A stretch of 64,000 nt of DNA from Streptomyces mobaraensis NBRC 13819 = DSM 40847 (GCF_017916255.1 NZ_CP072827.1:3431001-3495000), one strand, 5' to 3'; shown: positions 17,430-26,549, counted from the stretch's first letter. Numbers and translations: made by a program. Notes: a model not told the origin generated them from the sequence alone.

Positions 17430-18593
17430 TCAGACCCGCATCGCCTGCGGCGTCTCGCGCCGCGCCGGGTCCGGACCGTCGTACTCCCGGATGACCTCGT
17501 ACCGCGTGTTCCGCTCCGCCGGGCGGAAGCCCGCGTCGCGGATGAGGTCCAGCAGGTCGTCGCGGGTCAGCTTGTTCGGCGTGCCGTAGTTGTCCGCGTC
17601 GTGCGTGATCTTGTACTCGACGACCGAGCCGTCCATGTCGTCGGCGCCGTGCTGGAGGGCGAGCTGCGCGGTCTGGAGGCCGTGCATCACCCAGAAGACC
17701 TTGACGTGCGGGACGTTGTCGAACAGCAGCCGGGAGACCGCGAACGTCTTCAGCGCCTCGGCGCCGGTGGCCATGGAGGTCCGCGCCTGGAGCCGGTTGC
17801 GGATCTTGCCGTCCTTCATGTCCACGAAGTCGTGCTGGTAGCGCAGCGGGATGAAGACCTGGAAGCCGCCGGTCTCGTCCTGGAGCTCGCGCAGCCGCAG
17901 CACGTGGTCCACGCGGTGGCGCGGCTCCTCGATGTGCCCGTAGAGCATCGTGCACGGGCCCTTGAGGCCCTTCTCGTGCGCGAGCCGGTGGATGCGCGAC
18001 CAGTCCTCCCAGTGGGTCTCGTGGTCGACGATGTGCTGCCGGACCTCCCAGTCGAAGATCTCCGCACCGCCGCCGGTCAGCGACTCCAGGCCGGCGTCGA
18101 TCAGCTCGTCGAGGATCTCGGAGGCCGGCATGCCGGAGATCTTCTCGAAGTGGTGGATCTCGGTGGCGGTGAACGCCTTCAGGGAGACCTGCGGCAGCGC
18201 CTCCTTGAGCGCCTTCAGCGACCGCGGGTAGTAGCGCCACGGCAGGGTGGGGTGCAGGCCGTTGACGATGTGCAGCTCGGTGAGGTGGTCGTTCTCCATC
18301 GCCTTGGCGAGGCGGACGGCCTCCTCGATGCGCATGGTGTACGCGTCCTTCTCGCCCGGCTTGCGCTGGAACGAGCAGTAGGCGCAGGAGGCCGTGCACA
18401 CGTTCGTCATGTTGAGGTGGCGGTTGACGTTGAACAGCACCGTGTCGCCGTTCTTCCGCGTCCGCACCTCGTGGGCCAGACCGCCGAGCCAGGCGAGGTC
18501 GTCGGACTCGTAGAGGGCGATGCCGTCCTCGCGGGTCAGCCGCTCACCGGCGCGCACCTTCTGCTCCAGCTCGCGCTTGAGTCCCGCGTCCAT
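17430..18593 (-). CDS. mqnE: Aminodeoxyfutalosine synthase MqnE (radical SAM)
   Basis: MqnE joins the MqnA product to S-adenosylmethionine, giving 6-amino-6-deoxyfutalosine. The 387-residue protein has the radical SAM cluster CTASCAYC (CX3CX2C), FNVNRHLNMTN just before it, and GGGAEIFD and LYGHIEEP later, all typical of MqnE rather than MqnC. The ATG at 18593 gives the usual family length. It ends at a terminator. The next gene upstream is an Lrp-type regulator in the same direction, 146 bases away. Confidence 0.95.
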   Translation of the reverse strand: MDAGLKRELEQKVRAGERLTREDGIALYESDDLAWLGGLAHEVRTRKNGDTVLFNVNRHLNMTNVCTASCAYCSFQRKPGEKDAYTMRIEEAVRLAKAMENDHLTELHIVNGLHPTLPWRYYPRSLKALKEALPQVSLKAFTATEIHHFEKISGMPASEILDELIDAGLESLTGGGAEIFDWEVRQHIVDHETHWEDWSRIHRLAHEKGLKGPCTMLYGHIEEPRHRVDHVLRLRELQDETGGFQVFIPLRYQHDFVDMKDGKIRNRLQARTSMATGAEALKTFAVSRLLFDNVPHVKVFWVMHGLQTAQLALQHGADDMDGSVVEYKITHDADNYGTPNKLTRDDLLDLIRDAGFRPAERNTRYEVIREYDGPDPARRETPQAMRV

Positions 18594-18739
18594 GCGATCG
18601 CCTCTCTGGTATGTCCGGAGTACGTCCGGTTTCCTCCGCCTGGCCCGGTCGAGCCTACTCCCCCGGGCAGGCACGCCTTCAGACGCCCTCGGGCCCGGTC
18701 CTGGACCCGCGGAGGCCCCGGCCCCCGGCCCGCCGGCCG

Positions 18740-19195
18740 TCAGATGTCCTCGGGCAGCTCGCCCACCCGGTTCTCCCACTTGGTGGAGAGCACGATCGTG
18801 GTGCGGGTGCGGCTCACGCCCTTGGTCCCGGACAGCCGGCGGATGGTGCGCTCCAGGCCGTCCACGTCGCCGACGCGCACCTTGAGCATGTACGAGTCGT
18901 CGCCGGCGATGAACCAGCAGTCCTCGATCTCCTCCAGGTCGCGCAGCCGCTGCGCCACGTCCTCGTGGTCGGCGGCGTCCGAGAGCTGGATGCCGATCAG
19001 CGCCGTGACGCCCAGGCCCAGCGACGCGGCGTTGACGGTCGCGCGGTAGCCGGTGATGACGCCGGCCGCCTCCAGGCGGTTGATCCGGTCCGTGACGCTC
19101 GGGCCGGACAGCCCGACGAGCCGGCCCAGTTCCGCGTACGAGGCCCGCCCGTTCTCCCGGAGGGCCTGGATGAGCTGCCTGTCCACCGCGTCCAT
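18740..19195 (-). CDS. Lrp/AsnC-family transcriptional regulator
   Basis: The 151-residue protein has an N-terminal helix-turn-helix (YAELGRLVGLSGPSVTDRI, about 20-38) and a RAM domain with IAGDDSYMLKVRV. AAAGG sits seven bases before the ATG. It lies between mqnE and the UbiX-type gene, as in other Streptomyces to my memory, so it may tune menaquinone genes. That is inference. The AT-rich 129-base gap to the divergent small gene holds TAGAATCTA, a possible autoregulatory half site. Confidence 0.9.
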   Translation of the reverse strand: MDAVDRQLIQALRENGRASYAELGRLVGLSGPSVTDRINRLEAAGVITGYRATVNAASLGLGVTALIGIQLSDAADHEDVAQRLRDLEEIEDCWFIAGDDSYMLKVRVGDVDGLERTIRRLSGTKGVSRTRTTIVLSTKWENRVGELPEDI

Positions 19196-19324
19196 GGCTG
19201 GAACCTTTCAATAATCAGCGAACTTGCCGTCTTGCATGTAGAATCTAAGGCATTGAAGGGCTGACGCCCCGAAAATCTTTCACCGAACGCTCACGGCACC
19301 AACGATCCTTCAGGAGTGAACCCC

Positions 19325-19468
19325 GTGTACACGATCGAGATGGCCTACGCCCGCATGCGCGAGCTGCAGGACCTGGCCAACCGCTCGCGTGCCCACCAGT
19401 CCGTCACCGCCGCCCGTCGCGCCGAGGCCGCAGGGGCCCGCGCCGCGCGCGCCGCCAAGAAGCGCTAA
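19325..19468 (+). CDS. Small basic Ala/Arg-rich protein (47 aa)
   Basis: A GTG at 19325 with AGGAG eight bases upstream opens a 47-codon frame starting VYTIEMAYARMRELQ. It is predicted to be one long amphipathic helix ending in an Ala/Arg/Lys tail (AARAAKKR). Third positions are strongly GC, as in real genes. I recognise no domain; it could bind nucleic acid. Its TAA overlaps the stop of the convergent UbiX-type gene by three bases. A GTG three codons earlier is possible. Confidence 0.7.
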   Translation: MYTIEMAYARMRELQDLANRSRAHQSVTAARRAEAAGARAARAAKKR

Positions 19469-20169
19469 CTCCCCTCCGGGGCCCGGCCGCCGCCGAGCTC
19501 CCCCTTCCACCTGCGGTAGTACCGGTGCGGCACCCCCGCCGCGTCCAGTACCCGCCCGGCGACGAAGTCCACGAGATCCTGGATGTGCGTCGCCCCCGCG
19601 TAGAACGCCGGAGAGGCGGGTAGCACGATCGCGCCCGCCTCGTCGAGCGCCACCAGCTGGCGCAGCGTCTGACCGCTCAGCGGCGTCTCGCGCACCGCGA
19701 CCACCAACGGCCGCCGCTCCTTGAGCGTCACGCTCGCGGCCCGCTGCAACAGGTCCTTCGACAGCCCGAGCGCCACACCCGCCACACAGGCCGTGCTCGC
19801 CGGGACGATCAGCATCCCCTTCACCGGGTACGAACCCGACGACGGCCCCGCCGCCAGATCACCGGCGGCCCAGTACCGCACCCGGGCCAGCTCCGCGTCG
19901 CCCACGTCGAACGCCTGCGGCTTGCCGTCCGCCCCCAGCGACAGCCACTGCCGCAGGTCGTCCCGCCAGTGCGCGTCCCGGAACGAGATCCCGGTCTCGT
20001 CCAGCAGCGTCAGCCGCGAGGCCCGGCTGACGACCAGGTCCACGCCCTCCCCCGCGGCCAGCAGCCCGCGCACCACGGCCGCCGCGTACGGCGTCCCGGA
20101 CGCGCCGGAAACACCGACCACCCAGGGCCGGCGCTCGGATCGTTGCGTTGCGTGTTCGTACGGCTCCAC
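19465..20169 (-). CDS. mqnM: UbiX-family flavin prenyltransferase (MqnM role)
   Basis: UbiX-type enzymes make prenylated FMN, the cofactor UbiD-type decarboxylases need. The 234-residue protein starts with the flavin loop VGVSGASGTPYA and has LIVPASTACVAGVALG and a late RETPLSG motif. It is in the set with the UbiA- and UbiD-type genes, so it likely supplies MqnL in the last steps of the futalosine route. The symbol follows that pathway. A broken Uma2 gene separates it from mqnP. The start is GTG with a weak ribosome site. Confidence 0.9.
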   Translation of the reverse strand: MEPYEHATQRSERRPWVVGVSGASGTPYAAAVVRGLLAAGEGVDLVVSRASRLTLLDETGISFRDAHWRDDLRQWLSLGADGKPQAFDVGDAELARVRYWAAGDLAAGPSSGSYPVKGMLIVPASTACVAGVALGLSKDLLQRAASVTLKERRPLVVAVRETPLSGQTLRQLVALDEAGAIVLPASPAFYAGATHIQDLVDFVAGRVLDAAGVPHRYYRRWKGELGGGRAPEGS

Positions 20170-20215
20170 GCCCCCGAGCCTAGTCGGCCGGGGGGCGGGG
20201 GCTCCGTCGGGCGGG

Positions 20216-20775
20216 TCAGCGGGCCGGATCGACGGGCAGACCGGAGGTGTCGAACACCAGGGGGCCGACGGTGGACGCGATGGTGACCGTCTTCCCGTAA
20301 GGGATGGTGTCGCGGCCGAGATAGCCGTCGGGGCCGGGGTTCCAGAGGGTCACGCAATGCCCCTGGTACGGGTCGAGAATCAGGTGGTTCGCGATGCCCG
20401 CCCTGGCATAGGCACGGTCCTTGACCAGGTAGTCCTGGCGAACGCTCCCCGGTGAGACGACCTCGACGGTCAGCTCGATCAGGCCGGCCGGGTAGGAGTC
20501 GAGGTTCCGTGCCGCCGCCGCGGGAACGACGGCCAGGTCCGGGCAGAGCAGCGCTTCCTGTTCCGCGAACACGAAGCCGACGCCCCCGACCGCCGTCCAC
20601 CGTTCCGGCAGCGCGGCCTCCAGCATGCTCCAGACGCGCTGCCTGGTGCTCCCGCAGAACGGCCGGTGGGGGGTGATCAGGATGGAATCCTCGAAAACTC
20701 TCCCACGCAGCCTTCGAGGTGGCTCTCCATCCGGGCGAGCTTCGCCCGTAGGCGGTCGAACTCCCGGACGACCAT
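20216..20775 (-). pseudogene. Uma2-family (DUF820) nuclease-like gene, frameshifted near the N-terminus
   Basis: From about 20697 down to 20216 one frame encodes a typical Uma2 protein: VFEDSILITPHRP, LCPDLAVVPAAAARN, VEVVSPGSVRQDY, and LILDPYQG (PD-(D/E)XK-like core). This frame has no ATG, GTG or TTG at its start. The expected beginning, MVVREFDRLRAKLARMESHLEG, lies in another frame from ATG 20775 with a ribosome site. A single frameshift around 20697-20720 joins them. It is either a decayed gene or a sequencing error. An intact relative is at 25992. Confidence 0.7.
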
Positions 20776-20814
20776 GAGGGTCCCCTTCCGTACACCGGCG
20801 ACAGGGAAACCCCA

Positions 20815-21717
20815 CTACACCCCCAGCCCCCGCACCCCCAGGTCCAGCAGCGCGCACACGAACAGGGCAATGCCGATGAAGCCGTTGACCGTGAAGAAGG
20901 CGCGGTTCAGGCGGGACAGGTCGTGCGGGCGGACGATCGAGTGCTCGTACAGGAAGGCCGCGACGACGATCAGCAGGCCGGTCCAGAAGAAGGCGCCCGC
21001 GTGGGTGGCGGCGCCGTACCAGGCCAGCAGGGCGGTGGTGATCACGTGGCAGACGCGGGCGCCGTACAGCGCGGCCGGGATGCCGAAGCGGGCGGGGGTC
21101 GATTTCACGCCATGCGCGCGGTCCGCGGCGACGTCCTGGCAGGCGAAGATCAGGTCGAAACCGCCGATCCAGACGCCGACCGCGAGCCCGAGGATCACCG
21201 CGTCCCAGGACCAGGAACCGGTCACCGCCAGCCACGCGCCGACCGGACCCATGGCCTGCGCCAGACCCAGGATCGCGTGCGGGAAGTTGGTGAACCGTTT
21301 CCCGTAGGGGTAGACCACCATCGGGATCACCGCGATCGGGGCCAGCGCCAGGCACAGCGGGTTCAGCAGGCCGGCGGCGCCCAGGAAGAGGACCACGGCC
21401 ACCAGGGCGCCCGTCCAGGCCGAGCGGACGGAGACCGCGCCGGTGACGAGTTCGCGGTTGGCGGTCCGCGGGTTCCGGGCGTCGATCTCGCGGTCGATGA
21501 TCCGGTTGCAGGCCATCGCGAAGGTGCGCAGCCCGACCATGGCCACGGTGACCAGGAAGAGCTTCCACCAGTGGATGCGCCCGTCCTCCTGGAACATCGC
21601 CGTGAACGAGGCGATGTACGCGAAGGGCAGCGCGAACACCGAGTGTTCTATCAGCACCAGGCGCAGGAACGCCCGGGTGCGCCCCGGCTGCGGGACGGCG
21701 GCGGCGGAGGCGCTCAC
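20815..21717 (-). CDS. mqnP: UbiA-family prenyltransferase MqnP
   Basis: The 300-residue membrane protein has about eight hydrophobic segments and both Asp-rich motifs of UbiA prenyltransferases: NRIIDREID (N71, D75, D79) and DVAADRAHG. In this context it should attach the polyprenyl chain to 1,4-dihydroxy-6-naphthoate in the futalosine pathway. The GTG start overlaps the mqnL stop (GTGA at 21714-21717), showing co-translation. Confidence 0.92.
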   Translation of the reverse strand: MSASAAAVPQPGRTRAFLRLVLIEHSVFALPFAYIASFTAMFQEDGRIHWWKLFLVTVAMVGLRTFAMACNRIIDREIDARNPRTANRELVTGAVSVRSAWTGALVAVVLFLGAAGLLNPLCLALAPIAVIPMVVYPYGKRFTNFPHAILGLAQAMGPVGAWLAVTGSWSWDAVILGLAVGVWIGGFDLIFACQDVAADRAHGVKSTPARFGIPAALYGARVCHVITTALLAWYGAATHAGAFFWTGLLIVVAAFLYEHSIVRPHDLSRLNRAFFTVNGFIGIALFVCALLDLGVRGLGV

Positions 21718-23171
21718 AGCCCGTACTCCTTCCAGCGCTTCGTCACCCGGGCGGCGGTCTCCGGGTCCGACTCCACCATCGACGGCCAGCCGCCGTCCCG
21801 CGTGTAGCCCTCCTCGGGCCACTTCGCGGTGGCGTCGATGCCCGCCTTGCCGCCCCAGAACTGCTGGTACGACGCGTGGTCGAGGTGGTCGACCGGGCCC
21901 TCGACGACGGTGAGGTCGCGCGCGTAGTCGACGTTGCCGAACGCGCGCCAGGACACCTCGTGCAGGTCGTGGACGTCACAGTCCTTGTCCACGACGACGA
22001 TCAGCTTGGTCAGCGACATCATGTGCGCGCCCCAGACCGCGTGCATGACCTTCTGCGCGTGCTTCGGGTACTTCTTGTCGATCGAGACGATCGCGCAGTT
22101 GTGGAAGCCGCCGGACTCCGGCAGGTGGTAGTCGACGATGTCCGGGATGATGATCTTGAGCAGGGGCAGGAAGAAACGCTCCGTCGCCCGCCCCAGCGGC
22201 CCGTCCTCCGTCGGCGGCCGGCCGACGACGATCGACTGGAGCAGCGGGCGCCGCCGCATGGTGACGCAGTCGATGGTCAGCGCGGGGAACGGCTCCTGCG
22301 GCGTGTAGAAGCCGGTGTGGTCGCCGAACGGGCCCTCCGGCAGCATCTTCCCGGGCTCCAGCCAGCCCTCCAGCACCACCTCGGCCGCGGCCGGCACCTG
22401 GAGCGGGACGGTCTTGCAGTCGACCATGTCGATCCGCTTGCCCTGCACGAAGCCGGCGAACAGGTACTCGTCGATGTCGGCCGGCAGCGGCGCGGTCGAC
22501 GCGTACGTCACGGCGGGCGGGCAGCCGAAGGCGATGGCCACCGGCAGCCGCTCGCCGCGCCGGGCGGCGACCTGGTAGTGGTTCCGGCTGTCCTTGTGGA
22601 TCTGCCAGTGCATCCCGATGGTGCGCTTGTCGTGGCGCTGGAGCCGGTAGAGGCCGAGGTTGCGGACGCCGGTCTCGGGGTCCTTGGTGTGGGTGAGCCC
22701 CAGGTTGAAGAAGGAGCCGCCGTCCTCGGGCCAGGTGAAGAGCGCCGGGAGCGCGTCCAGGTCGACGTCGTCCCCGGTCAGCACCACTTCCTGGACCGGC
22801 GCGTCGCCGGGCTTCACCTTGCGCGGCGGCACGTGCGCCATCGCGCCCAGCTTGCCGAACGCCTCCCGGATCCCGACGAAGCCCTGCGGCAGCTCGGGCT
22901 TGAGCAGCCCGCCGATCTTCTCGCCGATCTCGTCGTAGGACTTCAGGCCGAGCGACTTCAGCAGCCGCCGGTCCGTCCCGAAGACGTTCATCGCCAGCGG
23001 CATCGCCGAGCCCTTGACGTTCTCGAAGAGGAGCGCCGGGCCGCCGGCCTTGTTCACCCGGTCGACGATCTCCCCTACTTCCAGGTGGGGGTCGACTTCG
23101 GCCTTGACGCGCTTGAGGTCGCCGTCGCGTTCGAGCGCTCTGAGGAACGAGCGGAGATCGTCATAAGCCAT
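21714..23171 (-). CDS. mqnL: UbiD-family decarboxylase MqnL
   Basis: The 485-residue protein has the full UbiD pattern: early GGPALLFENVKGSA, central PPTEDGPLGRATERF, and late VDHLDHAS, with the GDHTGFY signature between. It should decarboxylate the prenylated dihydroxynaphthoate using prenyl-FMN from the UbiX-type gene nearby. It is the first gene of the leftward mqnL-mqnP pair and starts 88 bases from a divergent small membrane gene. Confidence 0.93.
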   Translation of the reverse strand: MAYDDLRSFLRALERDGDLKRVKAEVDPHLEVGEIVDRVNKAGGPALLFENVKGSAMPLAMNVFGTDRRLLKSLGLKSYDEIGEKIGGLLKPELPQGFVGIREAFGKLGAMAHVPPRKVKPGDAPVQEVVLTGDDVDLDALPALFTWPEDGGSFFNLGLTHTKDPETGVRNLGLYRLQRHDKRTIGMHWQIHKDSRNHYQVAARRGERLPVAIAFGCPPAVTYASTAPLPADIDEYLFAGFVQGKRIDMVDCKTVPLQVPAAAEVVLEGWLEPGKMLPEGPFGDHTGFYTPQEPFPALTIDCVTMRRRPLLQSIVVGRPPTEDGPLGRATERFFLPLLKIIIPDIVDYHLPESGGFHNCAIVSIDKKYPKHAQKVMHAVWGAHMMSLTKLIVVVDKDCDVHDLHEVSWRAFGNVDYARDLTVVEGPVDHLDHASYQQFWGGKAGIDATAKWPEEGYTRDGGWPSMVESDPETAARVTKRWKEYGL

Positions 23172-23259
23172 GCGTTCCAGTATCGAGCACGGACTACCCT
23201 GGGCTTGTCACGGGGCCGCGGGACGGCCCCACCGCCACGTCCCGGGGGGCCTTCGGCCA

Positions 23260-23580
23260 ATGCTCAGGTATCTGCCGTTCCTGCTGGTCCTGGCGCTGTG
23301 GATCTACGCGTTCATCGACTGTCTGAACACGCCCGAGGAAGAGGTCCGCAAGCTGCCGAAGACCGCCTGGGTGATCATCATCCTGCTCTTCGGAGAGGTG
23401 CTGCTCGGGCCGGTCGCCTGGCTGGCCGTCGGCCGGCCGCGGGCGGCGGGCCGGACCGCCCGGCGCGGTGGCGCGGGCTCCGGCGGGGGCGGCTGGGTGG
23501 CGCCGGACGACAACCCCGAGTTCCTGCGCTCGCTGGACAAGGACCGCCGGCCGCGCGGGGAGGGCGAGGACCGGGGCTGA
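23260..23580 (+). CDS. PLD nuclease N-terminal-like (PLDc_N) membrane protein
   Basis: The 106-residue protein has two hydrophobic segments (about 3-18 and 32-55) separated by CLNTPEEEVRKLPK. This is the PLDc_N domain, which resembles the membrane anchor of cardiolipin synthase. There is no catalytic HKD domain. The tail is Gly/Arg-rich and ends with DDNPEFLRSLDKD. The ATG at 23260 gives the family length. It is divergent from mqnL, an arrangement I recall from other Streptomyces. The function is unknown. Confidence 0.85.
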   Translation: MLRYLPFLLVLALWIYAFIDCLNTPEEEVRKLPKTAWVIIILLFGEVLLGPVAWLAVGRPRAAGRTARRGGAGSGGGGWVAPDDNPEFLRSLDKDRRPRGEGEDRG

Positions 23581-23959
23581 GCGCCGCGGCGGAGCCGGGA
23601 CGGCAGGGACCGTAGAGGCGGTAGGGCGGCAAGCGCGCGGCCGGAACGGCCGGGGCCCGGCGCGCGGTGACGGCCGGGGCCCGGCGTCGAGTCCGTACCG
23701 ATCGCCCGGCCCCCGGCCCTCCGCTCCCCGGTCACCCACCCGCCCGTTCGGCGGGCGCCGTATCCGCCCATCGGACCAGCCCCCGATCCCCCGATCGGGT
23801 AATACGATCACCATTCCATCGCCCCCACCACCCCCAACTCCCTCCCCTTTACGTCCCATTGCCGAGCATTTCACCCGCACTCCCCTATCCCCCGCACTCC
23901 CGGGCCGGGAGAGTCGCAACGGCCACACTGTGGCCTGACGCGACCTCAGGGAGGGTGCA
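23581..23959 (+). promoter_or_regulatory. Intergenic region with palindrome before phospholipase C
   Basis: No gene is seen. Two copies of ACGGCCGGGGCCCGGCG lie at 23645-23690. An AT-richer stretch (23795-23880) likely holds the promoter. A perfect 7+1+7 palindrome, GGCCACACTGTGGCC, at 23921-23935 ends 24 bases before the phospholipase start and is a good operator or hairpin candidate. Confidence 0.45.
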
Positions 23960-25387
23960 ATGCCCGGGATCATCAGCAGACGAAGACTCCTCGGCTCGGC
24001 CGCGGCCGGCGCCGGCGCCGCCGCGCTCTCGCTGCTTCCGCCCAGCGTCCAGCGCGCCGTGGCGGCCGGACCGCCGCGCCGCGGCTCGCTGGCGGACGTC
24101 GAGCACGTGGTCATGCTGATGCAGGAGAACCGCTCCTTCGACCACTACTTCGGCACCCTCAAGGGCGTCCGCGGCTTCGCCGACCCCAAGGCCCTGCGGC
24201 TCTCGACCGGACGCAGCGTCTTCCACCAGCCGGACGCCGAGAACCCCAAGGGCTACCTGCTCCCCTTCCACCTCGACACCCGGAAGACGAGCGCCCAGGC
24301 CATCCCGTCCACCAGCCACGCCTGGTCCGTGCAGCACGAGGCGTGGAACGGCGGGAAGATGGACAAGTGGCTGCCCGCGCACCGCAAGGCGGACGGGAAG
24401 AACGGCCCGTACGTGATGGGGTACCACACGCGCGAGGACATCCCGTTCCAGTTCGCCCTCGCAGAGACGTTCACCATCTGCGACAACTACTTCTGCTCGG
24501 TCTTCGGTCCCACCTGGCCCAACCGCCTCTACTGGATGACGGGCACCATCGACCCCGGCGGCACCAAGGGCGGCCCGGTCATCAGCAACACCATGCCGTC
24601 CCCCTACCGCTGGACCACCTACGCCGAGCGCCTCCAGGCGGCGGGCGTCAGCTGGCGGGTCTACCAGCAGGAGGACAACTACGGCTGCAACATGCTGGAG
24701 TGGTTCAAACGGTTCCGCGACGCGAAGCCCGGCGACCCGCTGTACGAGCGCGGGATGCGCCGGCAGCCGGAGGGGACGTTCGAGGACGACGCCCGCAACG
24801 ACCGCCTGCCGGCCGTGTCGTGGATCATCCCCACGGGCCCGCAGTCCGAGCACCCGTACTTCATGCCGGCCGCCGGCGCGGACTTCGTCGCGAAGAAGAT
24901 CGAGGCGATCGCGGACAACCCCAAGGTCTGGGCGAAGACCGTCTTCATCCTCAACTACGACGAGAACGACGGCCTGTTCGACCACGTGCCGCCGCCGGTG
25001 CCGCCGAAGGGGACGAAGGACGAGTTCGTGAAGGGCCTGCCGATCGGGGGCGGCTTCCGGGTCCCCTGCCTGATCGTCTCGCCGTGGACGGTGGGCGGCT
25101 GGGCGGCGGGCGAGGCGTTCGACCACACCTCGGCGCTGCGCTTCCTGGAGCGCTTCACGGGCGTCCGGGAACCCAACATCAGCGACTGGCGCCGGCGCAC
25201 CTTCGGCGACCTCACCTCGGCCTTCGGCTTCGACGCACCGGCCCCCCGGGCGCCGCGGCTGCCGCGCGACACGGCGAAGGAGCTGGAGGAGGCGGAGTGG
25301 GAGGTCGCCCACCTGCCGAAGCCGACGCTGCCGGGGGCGACGCAGAAGGTCCCGGTACAGGAGAAGGGCACCAGACCGCGCCGGTAA
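23960..25387 (+). CDS. Tat-exported phospholipase C (phosphoesterase family)
   Basis: The 475-residue enzyme has a twin-arginine signal (SRRRLLGSA at 6-14, Ala-rich core, likely cut near residue 36). The phosphoesterase/PLC family opening ENRSFDHYFG lies at 56-65; NYDENDGLFDHV and a late FDHTSALRFLE carry metal-binding acids and histidines. It should cleave phospholipid or phosphodiester head groups outside the cell, perhaps to obtain phosphate. GGGAGG precedes the ATG by five bases. It is close to the mycobacterial and Streptomyces non-haemolytic PLC type. Confidence 0.92.
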   Translation: MPGIISRRRLLGSAAAGAGAAALSLLPPSVQRAVAAGPPRRGSLADVEHVVMLMQENRSFDHYFGTLKGVRGFADPKALRLSTGRSVFHQPDAENPKGYLLPFHLDTRKTSAQAIPSTSHAWSVQHEAWNGGKMDKWLPAHRKADGKNGPYVMGYHTREDIPFQFALAETFTICDNYFCSVFGPTWPNRLYWMTGTIDPGGTKGGPVISNTMPSPYRWTTYAERLQAAGVSWRVYQQEDNYGCNMLEWFKRFRDAKPGDPLYERGMRRQPEGTFEDDARNDRLPAVSWIIPTGPQSEHPYFMPAAGADFVAKKIEAIADNPKVWAKTVFILNYDENDGLFDHVPPPVPPKGTKDEFVKGLPIGGGFRVPCLIVSPWTVGGWAAGEAFDHTSALRFLERFTGVREPNISDWRRRTFGDLTSAFGFDAPAPRAPRLPRDTAKELEEAEWEVAHLPKPTLPGATQKVPVQEKGTRPRR

Positions 25388-25424
25388 GCACGCCCTGGGG
25401 GGTGGCCCCGCACCGGGACCGCCC

Positions 25425-25949
25425 CTAGGGAAGCTCCCGCTTCCCCTTCCCGTACTCCTCCCGGAGCTCCCGCCACCGGTCGAGCCGCCAGGCCGCCCAG
25501 TCGGCGGGACGCCCGGCCAGCGCCTGCAGCAGGTACTCGAAGTGGTGGTGCCACCCGGCCAGGCAGTCCAGCCGCTGGTCGTCCGTCCCGGGCATCTCGT
25601 TGGTGAAGTGCAGCAGCGTCCCCCCGACGCTCGCCGGCGCCTTCTCCAGCTCGAACCGGATGCGTCCGTGGATCTCGACGGTGTACTCGGCGAGGCTCTC
25701 CGGCTCCCAGGCGGTCACCCGGCCCGGCGCGACGGTGGCGTTGCCTTCCGGATCGGTGTTCAGCCACCGCAACGTGATGGCCCCGCCCTCCCGCCGCTCG
25801 AACGGCTCGGCGGCGGCCAGCCAGGTCGGCAGCCCTTCCGGCGTCGCGACGGCCTCCCACACCCGCTCCCGGGGGTACGGGAGCGACAGCTCGTAGCAGA
25901 GCGTGTGGACGTCGCCGTGGGTCTCCGAGGCCCCGTAGGGGGACGGCAT
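25425..25949 (-). CDS. SRPBCC (AHSA1-like) domain protein
   Basis: The 174-residue protein has the helix-grip START/AHSA1 pattern: an early YPRERVWEAVATPEGLPTWL, a central beta-rich stretch, and a final helix with WHHHFEYLLQAL. Such proteins bind small hydrophobic ligands or act as co-chaperones. The ATG at 25949 has GGAG eight bases upstream; an ATG two codons earlier is possible. It converges with the phospholipase gene and follows a Uma2 gene. Confidence 0.85.
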   Translation of the reverse strand: MPSPYGASETHGDVHTLCYELSLPYPRERVWEAVATPEGLPTWLAAAEPFERREGGAITLRWLNTDPEGNATVAPGRVTAWEPESLAEYTVEIHGRIRFELEKAPASVGGTLLHFTNEMPGTDDQRLDCLAGWHHHFEYLLQALAGRPADWAAWRLDRWRELREEYGKGKRELP

Positions 25950-25991
25950 CTCCATGTCTCCAGCACACCACAGCCCCACGCGTCCCGCGCG

Positions 25992-26549
25992 TCAGTCGCG
26001 GGGCCAGGAGGTGGTGTCGATCAGGATGCCGGAGGAGGGGAGGGTGAACTTCTCCCCGAAGGTGTGGCTCGTCTCGTCCGTGTACACGCCGTCGCGCGGC
26101 GCGTGGAAGACGTGCGCCACCCCCGTCTTCGGGTCGGCGATCAGGTACGTCGGGATGCCGGCGGCGGCGTAGACCTTCAGCTTGGCGTCGTAGTCGTCGC
26201 GGCGGCTGCCCTTGGAGACGACCTCGGCGACGAACTCGACGTCGCGGTAGTCATAGCACCCGCGATCGTCCTCTTCCGCCCCCTCCTTCACCAGAGCGAT
26301 GTCGGGGGCGTAGCCGTTGAGCGTTCCCGGGAAGTCGATACGGACGTCCCAGAGAATGTTGGCGTCGATCCCGAGACCGGCTTCCAGGGCGCGATTCAAC
26401 CCTCGAATGATCATTGCGTGCACCGCGCGCTGCGGATTCATGACGATCTCCCCCTCGATGATCTCCGCCCGATACCCCGCAGGCACATTCATGGCCTCGA
26501 TGAGGGCGAACATCTCATCCAGCTCGGCCGAGTCCTCAACGGTCACCAT
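25992..26549 (-). CDS. Uma2-family (DUF820) restriction-endonuclease-like protein
   Basis: The 185-residue protein has the Uma2 pattern: GYRAEIIEGEIVMNP, GYAPDIALV, EFVAEVVSKGSRRDDYDAK and TYLIADPKTG, with Asp, Glu and Lys placed like a PD-(D/E)XK nuclease. These genes are numerous in Streptomyces and cyanobacteria and their role is unclear. GGGAGG lies five bases before the ATG at 26549. This copy is intact, unlike the one at 20216. Confidence 0.88.
   Translation of the reverse strand: MVTVEDSAELDEMFALIEAMNVPAGYRAEIIEGEIVMNPQRAVHAMIIRGLNRALEAGLGIDANILWDVRIDFPGTLNGYAPDIALVKEGAEEDDRGCYDYRDVEFVAEVVSKGSRRDDYDAKLKVYAAAGIPTYLIADPKTGVAHVFHAPRDGVYTDETSHTFGEKFTLPSSGILIDTTSWPRD

Noticed and set aside
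23260..23580. Complete phospholipase D or cardiolipin synthase
   Set aside because: Only the membrane N-terminal domain is present; there is no HKD catalytic motif.
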